From: Prolixibacteraceae bacterium
GTDB lineage: Bacteria > Bacteroidota > Bacteroidia > Bacteroidales > Prolixibacteraceae
Direction: 5' to 3'
Assembly (NCBI GenBank): GCA_028282705.1
Contig: JANQHI010000082.1
Coordinates: 1 to 61,133, forward strand
Length of the DNA: 61,133 nt
Part shown: positions 44,930-54,520 of the stretch, one piece after another
Position numbering within the stretch: the stretch's first letter is position 1
Layout of the letters: each line of letters begins with the position of its first letter
Notes under the pieces: model-generated
The model's input: the letters and a program-made list of their open reading frames with translations, nothing else
Told to the model about the DNA's origin: nothing
The model's database searches: none
Translations under genes and position numbers: made by a program

Positions 44930-46459
44930 TTATAGTTTTTTAGGGCTGTCAACATCATCCACAAGTACAACAGTTAAGGCTGCTATAAGCATAGAAACCC
45001 CACCTGCAACTAGTGCCCAAATTGCATCTTTATTAAAAAAATGCCTTAAAAGGAATCCTAAAATACTAGCTGCCAAAATTTGAGGGATCACAATAAAGAA
45101 GTTAAAAATCCCCATATAAATGCCCATTTTTTTTGCAGGCAATGACCCTGTCAGGATAGCATATGGCATGGATAATATACTTGCCCATGCTATTCCTACC
45201 CCTAACATAGAGATGATTAATAAATTGGGCTCCTTTATAAAGAATATTGAAATTAGCCCCACCCCTCCAAGTATTAATGAAATGGCATGGGTGGTTTTCC
45301 TACTTGTTATTTTAGCAAAAACTGGTAATAAAAATGCAATAACAGCGGCAAATCCATTGTACACCCCAAATAAAACACCTACCCAGTTAGCCCCCTCATT
45401 AAACAGTTCTGATGTTGTGTCACTGGTTCCATATACATGGCTTGTGACAGCAGAAGTAGTATAAATCCACATAGCAAACAGGGCAAACCATGAAAAAAAC
45501 TGGACAATAGCCAATTGTTTCATTGTTTTTGGCATATTCAGCAAATCAACTACTATTTCAACAAAGCCATTTTTATCCTTCCCTGCCTTGGATAACAGCC
45601 ATGATAAAAACATAAGGACACCAAAAAGCGTTAAACCTCCACCAAGGATGTATAGCTCTTTTTCTAACCCTTTTGTAAATATAAAATAAGAAAGAGCCAG
45701 CCCAGCTATAACAAAGATGATCCCATTCCTTATAAAAACAGCAATCAATTCTTTTGCTGATTTCATTTTGAAGGATACATTGGGGTTCTCTGCAATTTTG
45801 TCCTTTTCAAAGGCTTCTAACTCTTCAGGTGAATATTCCCTGGAACGCAAAACAGTCCATAATACTGCCAGAAAGAAAATGGCTCCTCCAATATAAAATG
45901 AAAGCTTTACTGTTGGGGGCAGCTTTTCACCTTCAGCAGCCACATTTGAAATGCCCAGCCATTCAGCCATCACATAAGGTAAAACTGAAGCCACTACAGC
46001 ACCAGTCCCTATAAAAAAGCTTTGCATGGCAAAACCTTTAGTGCGTTGCTCTGAAGGTAAATTGTCGCCAACAAATGCCCTGAATGGCTCCATTGAAATA
46101 TTTATGGATGCATCCATAATCCAGAGAGTACCTACAGCCACCCAAAGGGTTGGGGAATTAGGCATTACCAGTAAAGCAATTGAAGCTAAAATAGCACCTA
46201 TAAGAAAATAAGGCCTCCTCCTACCAAGCTTCCCCCAGGTTTTATCACTGTAATATCCTATTATGGGCTGGACAATTAATCCAGTTACTGGTGCTGCCAG
46301 CCAATAAACAGCCAAGCGGTCAACATCACCTCCTAGTGTTTGAAATATCCTGGATACATTTGCATTTTGTAATGCAAAACCAAATTGGATGCCTAAAAAC
46401 CCGAAACTCATGTTCCAGATTTGCCAAAAGCTTAATGATGGCTTTCTTTTCAAATCCAT
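44930..46459 (-). CDS. MFS sugar transporter, probably maltose/malto-oligosaccharide import
   Basis: 509 residues with 12 predicted membrane helices. The start KPSLSFWQIWNMSFGFLGIQ and the loop YYSDKTWGKLGRRRPYFLIG (about 70-90) place it in the sucrose/maltose type of the GPH/MFS symporters (related to SUC/SLC45). A conserved acidic loop EPFRAFVGDNLPSEQRTKGF follows. In Bacteroidota starch loci this type brings maltose across the inner membrane beside GH65 and GH13 enzymes. It is the first gene of the operon and lies just below a promoter and a LacI-type palindrome. Confidence 0.9.
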   Translation of the reverse strand: MDLKRKPSLSFWQIWNMSFGFLGIQFGFALQNANVSRIFQTLGGDVDRLAVYWLAAPVTGLIVQPIIGYYSDKTWGKLGRRRPYFLIGAILASIALLVMPNSPTLWVAVGTLWIMDASINISMEPFRAFVGDNLPSEQRTKGFAMQSFFIGTGAVVASVLPYVMAEWLGISNVAAEGEKLPPTVKLSFYIGGAIFFLAVLWTVLRSREYSPEELEAFEKDKIAENPNVSFKMKSAKELIAVFIRNGIIFVIAGLALSYFIFTKGLEKELYILGGGLTLFGVLMFLSWLLSKAGKDKNGFVEIVVDLLNMPKTMKQLAIVQFFSWFALFAMWIYTTSAVTSHVYGTSDTTSELFNEGANWVGVLFGVYNGFAAVIAFLLPVFAKITSRKTTHAISLILGGVGLISIFFIKEPNLLIISMLGVGIAWASILSMPYAILTGSLPAKKMGIYMGIFNFFIVIPQILAASILGFLLRHFFNKDAIWALVAGGVSMLIAALTVVLVDDVDSPKKL

Positions 46460-46556
46460 AACTTTATTTTATTAAAGTGAAGTAAATAAAATTTACAGCC
46501 CTCGAGATCCCGAACGCCATAGAAGAATATGCAAAGAATACATGTGAATTGCTGAA

Positions 46557-46588
46557 CAAATATAAAACACATTTTAGGTAAAAAACAA
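46557..46588 (-). promoter_or_regulatory. Bacteroidota sigma-A promoter of the maltose operon
   Basis: On the minus strand TTG (46586-46588), 21 bases, TATATTTG (46557-46564). Expected start near 46550, about 90 bases upstream of the transporter ATG at 46459. Confidence 0.6.
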
Positions 46589-46647
46589 ATCATAATTGGC
46601 GTTGACCTCGCTCCTAAACACCTAATTATCACCTAAAAACTCCATTT

Positions 46648-46657
46648 CAAACGTTTG
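46648..46657. promoter_or_regulatory. LacI-type operator upstream of the maltose operon promoter
   Basis: CAAACGTTTG is a perfect 10-base palindrome with the central CG typical of LacI-family sites, and continues CG on one side (core CGTTTGCG). It lies about 60 bases upstream of the -33 element, in the LacI/transporter intergenic region. The position upstream of the promoter would suit activation or looping more than simple blocking. Confidence 0.6.
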
Positions 46658-46702
46658 CGAGGAATGCCTAAAATTTTCAAAAAAATCTTTTTCTACTAGC
46701 AA

Positions 46703-47752
46703 TTAAAGCTGAATTTTGTTCAAGTCTTTACCCTTATTGTGTTCAGTAGAACCCCTTACTATAAGATCAGTTTTTAAAACCTTGGTTTCATATGGATAGT
46801 CTTTAACTTCAGAAATGATCCTTTTAATTAACATTTCACAAGCCACAGTGCCCATTTCATATCCATGCTGGTCTACTGAAGTCAATGTAGGATTGGTTAT
46901 TCCTGAAAACCGCCCATCCGAAAACCCTATTATTGCAATTTCCTCAGGGATTTTGATGTTCTTTTTTTGCAGGGCTTGCATGGCTCCAATTGCAGTCAGA
47001 TCATTTACAGCAAAAATACCGTCAATCCTGGTTTCCAATTTTAATAATTTATCGGAAGCTATATGTGCTTTTTCAAATGTATCTGCCTCAAAAACAAGTT
47101 CATCCAGGATAGGCAAGCTATATTGCTTTAAAGCTTTCAAGTACCCCTCTTTCCTTTGCTTTCCTATAAGCAAGTTTTGTGGCCCAGCAAAGTGTGCAAT
47201 GTGCTTACACCCCACCTCTACAAGGTGTTTGGTAGCTTCATAAGCTGCGTCAAAATCATCAATAATTACCTGGTCTGCAAAGAATCCTGGGATGATCCTA
47301 TCATAGAAAACCAATGGGATATTTTGCTCCCTAAGGTTATAAATATGCTGGAAATCAGTAGTGGTTTTTGATACTGCTACTAATATACCATCTACCCTAT
47401 GTGCCAGCAAGGCATTGGCATTAGTAAGTTCCCTGTCATATCTTTCGTTTGATTGGCATATTATTACAGTAAATCCTGCATTGTAGGCCACATCTTCTAT
47501 CCCACTGATTACTGAAGAAAAAAAGTAATGTACTATTTCAGGGATAATGACCCCAATTGTATTGCTGCGGCTGTGTTTCAGGCTTAATGCCACTGCATTG
47601 GGTTGGTATTTATACCTTTTAGCTAACTCGTTTACAGCCTGCTTGGTTTCTTCACTAATATCAGGATGGTTTTTTAATGCCCTGGATACAGTTGATGGAG
47701 ATATCCCCAATTCTTTAGCAATATCTTTTATTGTTATTTGTCCACTTTTCAT
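46703..47752 (-). CDS. LacI family transcriptional regulator
   Basis: 349 residues. The N-terminal helix-turn-helix and hinge (about 5-60) read TIKDIAKELGISPSTVSRAL with NHPDISEETKQAVNELAKRY and PNAVALSLKHSRSNTIGV. The remainder is a periplasmic-binding-protein-like sensor with DGIFAVNDLTAIGAMQAL and IAIIGFSDG. It stands between the maltose operon (same strand, downstream) and the divergent starch susC operon. Palindromes with LacI-type centres occur on both sides of the gene (46648-46657 and 47896-47911). It probably senses maltose or a malto-oligosaccharide and controls both operons. Confidence 0.95.
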   Translation of the reverse strand: MKSGQITIKDIAKELGISPSTVSRALKNHPDISEETKQAVNELAKRYKYQPNAVALSLKHSRSNTIGVIIPEIVHYFFSSVISGIEDVAYNAGFTVIICQSNERYDRELTNANALLAHRVDGILVAVSKTTTDFQHIYNLREQNIPLVFYDRIIPGFFADQVIIDDFDAAYEATKHLVEVGCKHIAHFAGPQNLLIGKQRKEGYLKALKQYSLPILDELVFEADTFEKAHIASDKLLKLETRIDGIFAVNDLTAIGAMQALQKKNIKIPEEIAIIGFSDGRFSGITNPTLTSVDQHGYEMGTVACEMLIKRIISEVKDYPYETKVLKTDLIVRGSTEHNKGKDLNKIQL

Positions 47753-48084
47753 TAGGTCAGATTAGTTTGATAATATAAAAATAAGAAAATTCTCAATAGG
47801 GGAAATTTTAAATACAAATTGTGCTCCCTTGTAAACACAAAAAAACATACCTACCTCTAACTACCTGTTTTATAACATGTTTGATGCAATCGTCTCCGCA
47901 ATCGTTTGCGGATTCCAAGTGTTAAAAAAAAGTGAATTTTTTATTAACAAATTATTTACATTGGCCCTAGATTCTAATAACGGGATAGAAGAATCAAACC
48001 AAATCTACATGTGAATATGCTAATCTTTTTGATAGAAATCAGAAAGATAAACTGTTGAAAATCTATTAATTAATAACTTAGAAA
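47753..48084. promoter_or_regulatory. Divergent regulatory region between lacI-type gene and starch susC
   Basis: 332 bases without a gene. It contains the palindrome at 47896-47911 and an extra half-site at 47886-47893. No clear TTG/TAnnTTTG pair was found for susC or for the regulator; the best partial -7 near susC is TAATCTTTTTG around 48018-48028, which does not fit the spacing. Confidence 0.5.
47896..47911. promoter_or_regulatory. LacI-type operator upstream of starch susC
   Basis: CCGCAATCGTTTGCGG has perfect 6-base arms (CCGCAA / TTGCGG) around TCGT. A direct repeat of its left half, GCAATCGT, occurs 12 bases upstream (47886-47893 and 47898-47905), suggesting a second weaker site. It shares CGTTTGCG with the site at 46648-46659. 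Confidence 0.65.
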
Positions 48085-51054
48085 ATGAGTAATATTCATA
48101 GAAACCTACGACTTATATTGTTTTTAATTGGGTTTTTGGCTTTTTTGCCAGGATATGCCCAACAAAAAACAATCACAGGTAAAGTTACTGATGGGACAAC
48201 TGGTGAGTCTTTGCCAGGTGTTTCAATTGTGGAAGTAGGAACCACAAACGGAACAGTAACAAACATTGATGGTGATTTTACTATCAATGTGGAACAAGGC
48301 AAAACTTTATCCTTTACCTATATAGGATATGAGTCACAGGAAGTTCAGGTTGGCGAATCATCAGTTATTAATATTGCGTTAATGCTTGATGTTGAGCAAT
48401 TGGGCGAGGTAGTGGTAATTGGATATGGGCAAGTTAAAAAAGAAGATGCCACAGGTTCAGTTATTGCTATTAATTCTGAAGACTTCAATAAAGGTTCTAT
48501 TACCTCTCCAGAGGAGTTGGTTATGGGAAAAATTGCTGGAGTTCAAATTACTACTGGTGGAGGTGCGCCAGGCTCTGGGTCAACAATTCGCATACGTGGA
48601 GGTTCTTCACTATCAGCAAGCAATGACCCATTATTTGTAATTGATGGGGTACCTGTTGATAGTGATGATATATCAGGTATGCGTAACCCATTAAATACAA
48701 TTAACCCTAATGACATTGAAACATTTACTGTATTAAAAGATGCATCAGCGACTGCTATTTATGGTTCGCGTGCATCCAATGGGGTCATTATTATTTCTAC
48801 TAAAAAAGGGAAAAAAGGTGCCCCATTAAGAATCAATTATGATGGTAAATTATCTTCTGGCAGCAGGACCGGCGAGATTGATATTTTAACTGCTGAAGAG
48901 TTTAGGGCATTAATAAATGAGCGCCATGCAGGTGAAGCTGATGTTACAGGTTTATTGGGAAGTGCAAATACTGACTGGCAGGATGTTATTTTCCAAACTG
49001 CCAAAGGGCAAGAGCACAATATAGGTGTTACAGGAAGCATTGATGATGTTCCTTTCAGGGTTTCATTGGGTTATTCAGACCAAAAAGGGCTTTTGAAAAC
49101 ATCTTCAATGGAACGTTTAACAGGTTCTGTTGGGTTGAACCCTTCTTTCTTTGAAGACCACCTGAATGTAAATGCTAATTTCAAAGGGATGACCATTAAA
49201 AACAGGTTTGCGGATGAAGGCGCAATTGGAAATGCTATTGGTTTTGACCCAACACAAGAAGTTTATGATGCTTCCAGTCTTTATGGAGGATATTTTACAT
49301 GGCTTCAAAGTGACGGGAACCCAAATACCAATGCCCCATCTAACCCATTGGCAATGCTTAACCTAAGAGAAGATGATTCTAGAGCCAACAGGATCATTAC
49401 CAATATCCAGTTTGATTATAAATTCCACTTTTTCCCTGACTTAAGGGCTAACCTTAACTTAGGATATGATTATTCTGATAGCTATGGAACTGTATTTGTC
49501 CCTGAAAATGCATCATGGAGCTATGACCCAATAAATGGAGGTGGGGAAAACAGGAAGTATTCTCAGGATAAAAAGAATGAACTGTTGGATTTCTATCTTA
49601 ACTACACTGGCAACTTTGAATCAGTGCAGAGCAAGCTGGAACTAATGGCTGGTTATTCGTGGCAACATTTTTGGAAAGAGGATTATGTGTTCTCAACCAA
49701 TGTTGCAGGTACACGTGTTTTAACTGAAGAAAATTATAACCCAACTGAATATTACCTGGTTTCATTCTTCGGGAGGTTAAACTATACTTTCAAAGACAGG
49801 TATTTATTAACCTTTACTCTCAGAAATGATGGTACTTCTCGTTTTTCAGAAGATAATCGCTGGGGGCTTTTCCCTGCAGCAGCATTTGCTTGGCAAATTA
49901 ATGATGAACCATTCCTTAAAAATGCAAAAGCTTTATCAGAGCTGAAATTACGCTTGGGATATGGTGTAACAGGGCAGCAAAACATTGGCCAAGGAAATTA
50001 TCCTTATTTAGCTACTTATGTTGCTAGTCAAGATAATGCCAGGATGCTATTTGGTAACACCTGGATTAACTCGCTTCGTCCTGATGGGTATGACATCAAT
50101 ATTAAATGGGAAGAAACAACTACATATAATGTTGGGCTTGATTTTGGTTTCTTCAAAAACCGCCTAACAGGTTCTGTTGACTACTATGAGCGCGAAACCA
50201 TAGACCTTTTAAATGTTGTTCCGGTAGCAGCTGGAACTAACTTTACCAACGAAATATTAACCAATGTAGGTGACTTAACCAACAAAGGGGTTGAATTTGC
50301 TATTCAGGGAAAACCTATTTCAAAAGAAAATTTCCTTTGGGAGCTTGGCTTCAATTTCACATACAATAAAAATGAAATTACTAGGCTGACTGCAACTGAT
50401 GACCCCAACTATCTAGGTGTTGAAACAGGAGGCATTGCAGGGGGTGTTGGCAATAATGTCCAGATCCACAGTGTTGGGCATCCTGCTTCATCATTCTTTG
50501 TGTATGAACAAGTGTATGATGAGGATGGTAACCCACTTGAAGGGGTTTATGTTGACAGGAATGGTGATGGGTTGATTTCTCCTGAAGACAAATACCATTA
50601 CAAAACACCTGCTGCTGATTATTTTATGGGCTTCAATTCCAATTTAAGTTACAAAAACTGGGATTTCAGTTTTTCAGGCAGGATTAATTTAGACAATTAT
50701 GTATATAATAATATTGACTCAAGGAACAGCCTTGGAAAAGAGATTTATTGGTCATCAGGTTACCTGAGAAACATAACCAATGATTTCTTTGACACAAGGT
50801 TTGAAATTGACCAGTATTGGTCTGATTATTATGTGCAAAATGCTTCATTCTTGCGCCTTGACAATATTACATTAGGATATACTTTCAACAAAGCATTTAA
50901 TGACAAGGTAAATATAAGGTTGTATTCAACTGTGCAAAATGTCTTTGTAATCACTGAATATTCAGGATTAGACCCTGAAGTTAGCGAAGGTATCGATAAC
51001 AATGTTTATCCGCGGCCTAGAACTATTATGTTGGGTATAAATGTTGATTTTTAA
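48085..51054 (+). CDS. SusC-type TonB-dependent transporter of the alpha-glucan locus
   Basis: 989 residues. The signal peptide ends PGYAQ, then the CarboxypepD_reg domain (about 28-105, GKVTDGTTGESLPGVSIVE), the linker GEVVVIGYGQVKKEDATGS, the plug (about 115-230, with VLKDASATAIYGSRASNGVI) and the barrel ending TIMLGINVDF. No STN domain is present, so control should come from the LacI protein and not from an anti-sigma factor. With the SusD, SusE and amylase genes 3' of it, it should import malto-oligosaccharides from starch-like glucans. Confidence 0.95.
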   Translation: MSNIHRNLRLILFLIGFLAFLPGYAQQKTITGKVTDGTTGESLPGVSIVEVGTTNGTVTNIDGDFTINVEQGKTLSFTYIGYESQEVQVGESSVINIALMLDVEQLGEVVVIGYGQVKKEDATGSVIAINSEDFNKGSITSPEELVMGKIAGVQITTGGGAPGSGSTIRIRGGSSLSASNDPLFVIDGVPVDSDDISGMRNPLNTINPNDIETFTVLKDASATAIYGSRASNGVIIISTKKGKKGAPLRINYDGKLSSGSRTGEIDILTAEEFRALINERHAGEADVTGLLGSANTDWQDVIFQTAKGQEHNIGVTGSIDDVPFRVSLGYSDQKGLLKTSSMERLTGSVGLNPSFFEDHLNVNANFKGMTIKNRFADEGAIGNAIGFDPTQEVYDASSLYGGYFTWLQSDGNPNTNAPSNPLAMLNLREDDSRANRIITNIQFDYKFHFFPDLRANLNLGYDYSDSYGTVFVPENASWSYDPINGGGENRKYSQDKKNELLDFYLNYTGNFESVQSKLELMAGYSWQHFWKEDYVFSTNVAGTRVLTEENYNPTEYYLVSFFGRLNYTFKDRYLLTFTLRNDGTSRFSEDNRWGLFPAAAFAWQINDEPFLKNAKALSELKLRLGYGVTGQQNIGQGNYPYLATYVASQDNARMLFGNTWINSLRPDGYDINIKWEETTTYNVGLDFGFFKNRLTGSVDYYERETIDLLNVVPVAAGTNFTNEILTNVGDLTNKGVEFAIQGKPISKENFLWELGFNFTYNKNEITRLTATDDPNYLGVETGGIAGGVGNNVQIHSVGHPASSFFVYEQVYDEDGNPLEGVYVDRNGDGLISPEDKYHYKTPAADYFMGFNSNLSYKNWDFSFSGRINLDNYVYNNIDSRNSLGKEIYWSSGYLRNITNDFFDTRFEIDQYWSDYYVQNASFLRLDNITLGYTFNKAFNDKVNIRLYSTVQNVFVITEYSGLDPEVSEGIDNNVYPRPRTIMLGINVDF

Positions 51055-51074
51055 ACCTTTAAATGCTAATAATC

Positions 51075-53297
51075 ATGAATAAAAAATATTTAAAATTACT
51101 ACTTATTACAGTATCTGCACTGCTTTTTGTGTTTACCTCTTGTGTGGACGATTTAGATACTGTACCATTAGATAATGATGTTGTAACATCAGCATCTGTA
51201 TTTGATGATCCTGCTGCATATGAACAGATCCTTGCAAAATGTTATGCAGGGCTTTCATTAACAGGCCAAGAAGGGCCTGCAGGAAATGGCGACCTTGGTG
51301 GTGTTGATGAAGGATTTTCATCCTATGTCAGGGGTATGTGGAACTTACAGGAACTGCCAACAGACCATGCTGTAACAGGATGGGGAGATGCTGGCCTTTC
51401 TGACTTCCATAACCATATTTGGACAGCTTCTAACCCTTTTATCAAAGGATTCTATTACAGGGTTTTTTACCAAATTACCCTTACCAATGATTATATCAGG
51501 GAAACATCTGATGAGAAATTGGATGCTCGTGGGGTAACTGGTGCATTACGCACTGAAGTTGAACTTTACCGTGCTGAAGCAAGGTTTTTAAGGGCTTTAA
51601 GCTACTGGCATGCACTGGACTATTTCAGGAATGTGCCTTTTGTTACTGAAAACGACCCTATTGGGGCCTTCTTCCCTGAACAAACAACTCCTGCTGAATT
51701 GTTTTCATACATTGAATCAGAGTTGTTAGCTGTTGAAAACCTGATGGCTGAACCAAAACAGAATGAATATGGAAGGGCTGACAGGGCTGCTGCATGGATG
51801 TTGTTAGCAAAATTGTACCTCAATGCAGAAGTGTATGGGGCTGGAAATAAGTACTCTGAATGTGTAACCTACTCAGAAAAACTTATAAACTCTACTTACA
51901 AATTAGACCCAAATTATGAAAACCTGTTTTTAACAGATAATTATAATGCTGATGGGATTGTTTTACCTGTTATTGCTGATGGCACAAATGGTAAAACATG
52001 GGGTAGTACAACATTTATCATTAATGGTGGAATTGGTGGTGATATGGTTCCTGCCAACTATGGAACAAAAGAGGCGTGGGGAGGCCACAGGGCAACCAGT
52101 GCACTTGTGCGCAATTTCCCAATTTATGCCAATGTTACCAAAAGTGCTTCAGTTAAAAAATTGAAAAGTGTTGCTAATTACCCTGTGATCTATGTGCCGG
52201 GAGGCTATCAAAGTGCTTCTGGCTACAGTGACGGGGACTGGGCTCCTGACGTTGCACCAAACCTGGCATCTGTCAATTCAGACAATAACTATGAAGGATA
52301 CATTTGGTTTTCAGCTGATGGTTCACAATACAAGTTCACTGAAGGTCCCAGTTGGGATGTAAATTGGGGAGATAATGGAGGCGATGGTACACTGGAACCT
52401 GGTGGTGACAACCTAAGTGCAGACATGGGGTATTACAAAATAAATGTAAACCTTAATGACTTAACCTATACTTCAGTAAAAACAGATTGGGGTGTAATTG
52501 GTGATGCTACCCCTGGTGGATGGGGCGAAGACACTGACATGGAATTTGACCCTGAAACCAAAGAGTGGTCTTTGGTTGTTGAATTGAATGCTGGAGATAT
52601 AAAATTCAGGGCCAATGATGATTGGGGAATCAACTTTGGTGATGATGGTACTGATGGCATTTTAGGTTATGGGGCTGCAAATATTAAAATTGCTGAACCT
52701 GGCAAATACCTGATCAAATTAATTTTGGGTGTCCCTGATTATACTTATTCCATTGAAAAATTCAGTTCTGATGGCAGGGCATTGTTTTTTACTGAAGGGC
52801 AGGAAATTGAGATCAGTGATATTACCAAATTCCAAGAAGGGTATGCAGTTGTGAAATTCAAAAACATCTCTTCAACTGGCGAGCCAGGAAGTGACCAGGT
52901 ACATAGTGATACTGACTTCCCAATGTTCCGTGTTTCAGATGCTTATTTAATGTATGCTGAAGCTGTACTAAGAGGTGGTTCAGGAAGTGCCTCGAGTGCA
53001 CTTGACTATGTAAACCAGGTATTGACCAGGGCGTATGGTGATGATGGTGGCAATATAACTGCTGCCCAGTTAACACTTGACTTTATTTTAAATGAAAGGT
53101 CACGTGAGTTCTACTGGGAAGCCCAGCGCAGGACTGACCTGATCAGGTTTGGAAAACTCACTGGAGGCAGCTACTTGTGGCCATGGAAAGGCAATACATT
53201 GGAAGGAAGGGCTACTGATGAAATTTATAACATCTACCCAATCCCTGCTTCTGATATAGTTGCCAACATTAACCTTACTCAAAATACAGGATATTAA
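51075..53297 (+). CDS. SusD family lipoprotein with two inserted SusE/F-like modules
   Basis: 740 residues from the ATG at 51075, against about 500-550 for a usual SusD. The start is chosen for a clean lipoprotein signal (MNKKYLKLLLITVSALLFVF then TSC). SusD blocks flank the insert: AEARFLRALSYWHALDYFRN and AWMLLAKLYLNAEVY before it, then ALFFTEGQEIEISD, MFRVSDAYLMYAEAVLRGG, NERSREFYWEAQRRTDLIRF and the terminal LTQNTGY after it. Residues about 370-562 are foreign to SusD: one divergent and one typical SusE/F repeat (GVIGDATPGGWGEDTDMEF, IKFRANDDWGINFGDDG, NIKIAEPGKYLIKL, YTYSIEK). Such repeats bind starch in known SusE and SusF. It is probably the lid of the SusC with built-in starch-binding arms. 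Confidence 0.92.
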   Translation: MNKKYLKLLLITVSALLFVFTSCVDDLDTVPLDNDVVTSASVFDDPAAYEQILAKCYAGLSLTGQEGPAGNGDLGGVDEGFSSYVRGMWNLQELPTDHAVTGWGDAGLSDFHNHIWTASNPFIKGFYYRVFYQITLTNDYIRETSDEKLDARGVTGALRTEVELYRAEARFLRALSYWHALDYFRNVPFVTENDPIGAFFPEQTTPAELFSYIESELLAVENLMAEPKQNEYGRADRAAAWMLLAKLYLNAEVYGAGNKYSECVTYSEKLINSTYKLDPNYENLFLTDNYNADGIVLPVIADGTNGKTWGSTTFIINGGIGGDMVPANYGTKEAWGGHRATSALVRNFPIYANVTKSASVKKLKSVANYPVIYVPGGYQSASGYSDGDWAPDVAPNLASVNSDNNYEGYIWFSADGSQYKFTEGPSWDVNWGDNGGDGTLEPGGDNLSADMGYYKINVNLNDLTYTSVKTDWGVIGDATPGGWGEDTDMEFDPETKEWSLVVELNAGDIKFRANDDWGINFGDDGTDGILGYGAANIKIAEPGKYLIKLILGVPDYTYSIEKFSSDGRALFFTEGQEIEISDITKFQEGYAVVKFKNISSTGEPGSDQVHSDTDFPMFRVSDAYLMYAEAVLRGGSGSASSALDYVNQVLTRAYGDDGGNITAAQLTLDFILNERSREFYWEAQRRTDLIRFGKLTGGSYLWPWKGNTLEGRATDEIYNIYPIPASDIVANINLTQNTGY

Positions 53298-53317
53298 TAA
53301 ACCATAATAGTTATAAG

Positions 53318-54445
53318 ATGAAACAAATGAAAAATATAAAATATATATTTCTGTTTATTGTAGGGATTTTCCTGATCACTTCATGTGAAGATGAAGCAGT
53401 GGGACCTATAATAAGTTATGGGGATGCTCCTGTGCTAACCAGTTCTCAACCTGGGGGGACATTCCTTTTAACACAAGAGGATGCAGCAAGTACATTATTC
53501 ACTTTCACCTGGACAAAAGCAGATTTTGGCTTCCCTGCTGCCATCTCCTATATTGTCCAAATGGATGAAGCAGGAAACAACTTTGCATCAGCCACTGAAT
53601 TAACCACTACTTCTGATATGTCATATACAGTAACAGTGGGTGATTTAAATGGTACACTAACTGCCCTTGAATTTGAAGCAGGTGTCCAAACAGGATTAGA
53701 GATCAGGGTTGTTGCATCTGTTGGGACTTCTGCCCAAACCTTAAATTCGGGGACATTTGAATTTGATGTGATCCCTTACTCTGTGAAGCTTCCTCCAATC
53801 TATTTGCTTGGTTCAGCAACTGATATAGGCTGGGACAACCTGAATGCATTGCCAGCACCATTTATGTCAAATGGTATATATGGCCTTGTTGCCCACCTAA
53901 AAGCCAATGAATGGATCAAATTTATCCATACACTTGGGCAATGGACTCCACAATGGGGAACTGATGCTAATGGTACAAACACTGGAGGCAACCTGGTTTA
54001 CAGGCCTACTGAAGATGTAGATGACCCATCATCCATCCCATCTCCTGATGTGGAAGGTGACTATAGGGTTGTTGCAGACATCATCAACCTGACCTATGTG
54101 GTATATCCAATTCCAGAAGTGGTTTACCTTGTTGGAGGTGCTACAACTGTTGGATGGACACCTACCAATGGTATCCCATTCACCAAAGATGGGGTTGGGC
54201 AATATTCATTAACAACTGACCTTAGTACAGGAAATGGTGGCATGAAGATCATGGCCAGCAACTCAGGGGCATGGGCTCCACAATGGGGAACAAATGCCAA
54301 AGGGACTACTTTGTTTGGAACTTTAGAGTACAGGGCCGCAGATGGTGACCCTGACCCAGCTGAAATTCCAGAACCCACAAGTGCTGGAACATATAAAATA
54401 ACCATTGATTTTACTGAAAATACATATAAGATAGAGAAGCAGTAA
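53318..54445 (+). CDS. SusE/SusF-type starch-binding outer-membrane lipoprotein
   Basis: 375 residues. The lipobox is LITSC followed by EDEAVGP. The N-terminal SusE Ig-like domain (about 30-150) contains FTWTKADFGFPAAISYIVQM. Two starch-binding repeats follow at about 158-262 and 267-375. Each has a (V)YLxGxATxxGW opening, an aromatic PQWGT motif (WTPQWGTDANGT and WAPQWGTNAKGT) and an AGTYKITIDFTENTYKIEK-type end. The WGT aromatics are the usual starch-contact residues. It sits on the cell surface, holds alpha-glucan near SusCD, and follows susD by 20 bases. Confidence 0.93.
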   Translation: MKQMKNIKYIFLFIVGIFLITSCEDEAVGPIISYGDAPVLTSSQPGGTFLLTQEDAASTLFTFTWTKADFGFPAAISYIVQMDEAGNNFASATELTTTSDMSYTVTVGDLNGTLTALEFEAGVQTGLEIRVVASVGTSAQTLNSGTFEFDVIPYSVKLPPIYLLGSATDIGWDNLNALPAPFMSNGIYGLVAHLKANEWIKFIHTLGQWTPQWGTDANGTNTGGNLVYRPTEDVDDPSSIPSPDVEGDYRVVADIINLTYVVYPIPEVVYLVGGATTVGWTPTNGIPFTKDGVGQYSLTTDLSTGNGGMKIMASNSGAWAPQWGTNAKGTTLFGTLEYRAADGDPDPAEIPEPTSAGTYKITIDFTENTYKIEKQ

Positions 54446-54520
54446 ATTTTTGTCAATAAATTCAAAGGGGATGTTCAAAAAGGTTTTTTGGATATTCCCT
54501 TTGTCTATTGTTGTTTAACT

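Noticed and set aside
54488-54520. TTG-started extension of the T9SS amylase
   Set aside because: The ATG at 54521 opens a standard signal peptide, and the extra residues are not signal-like.
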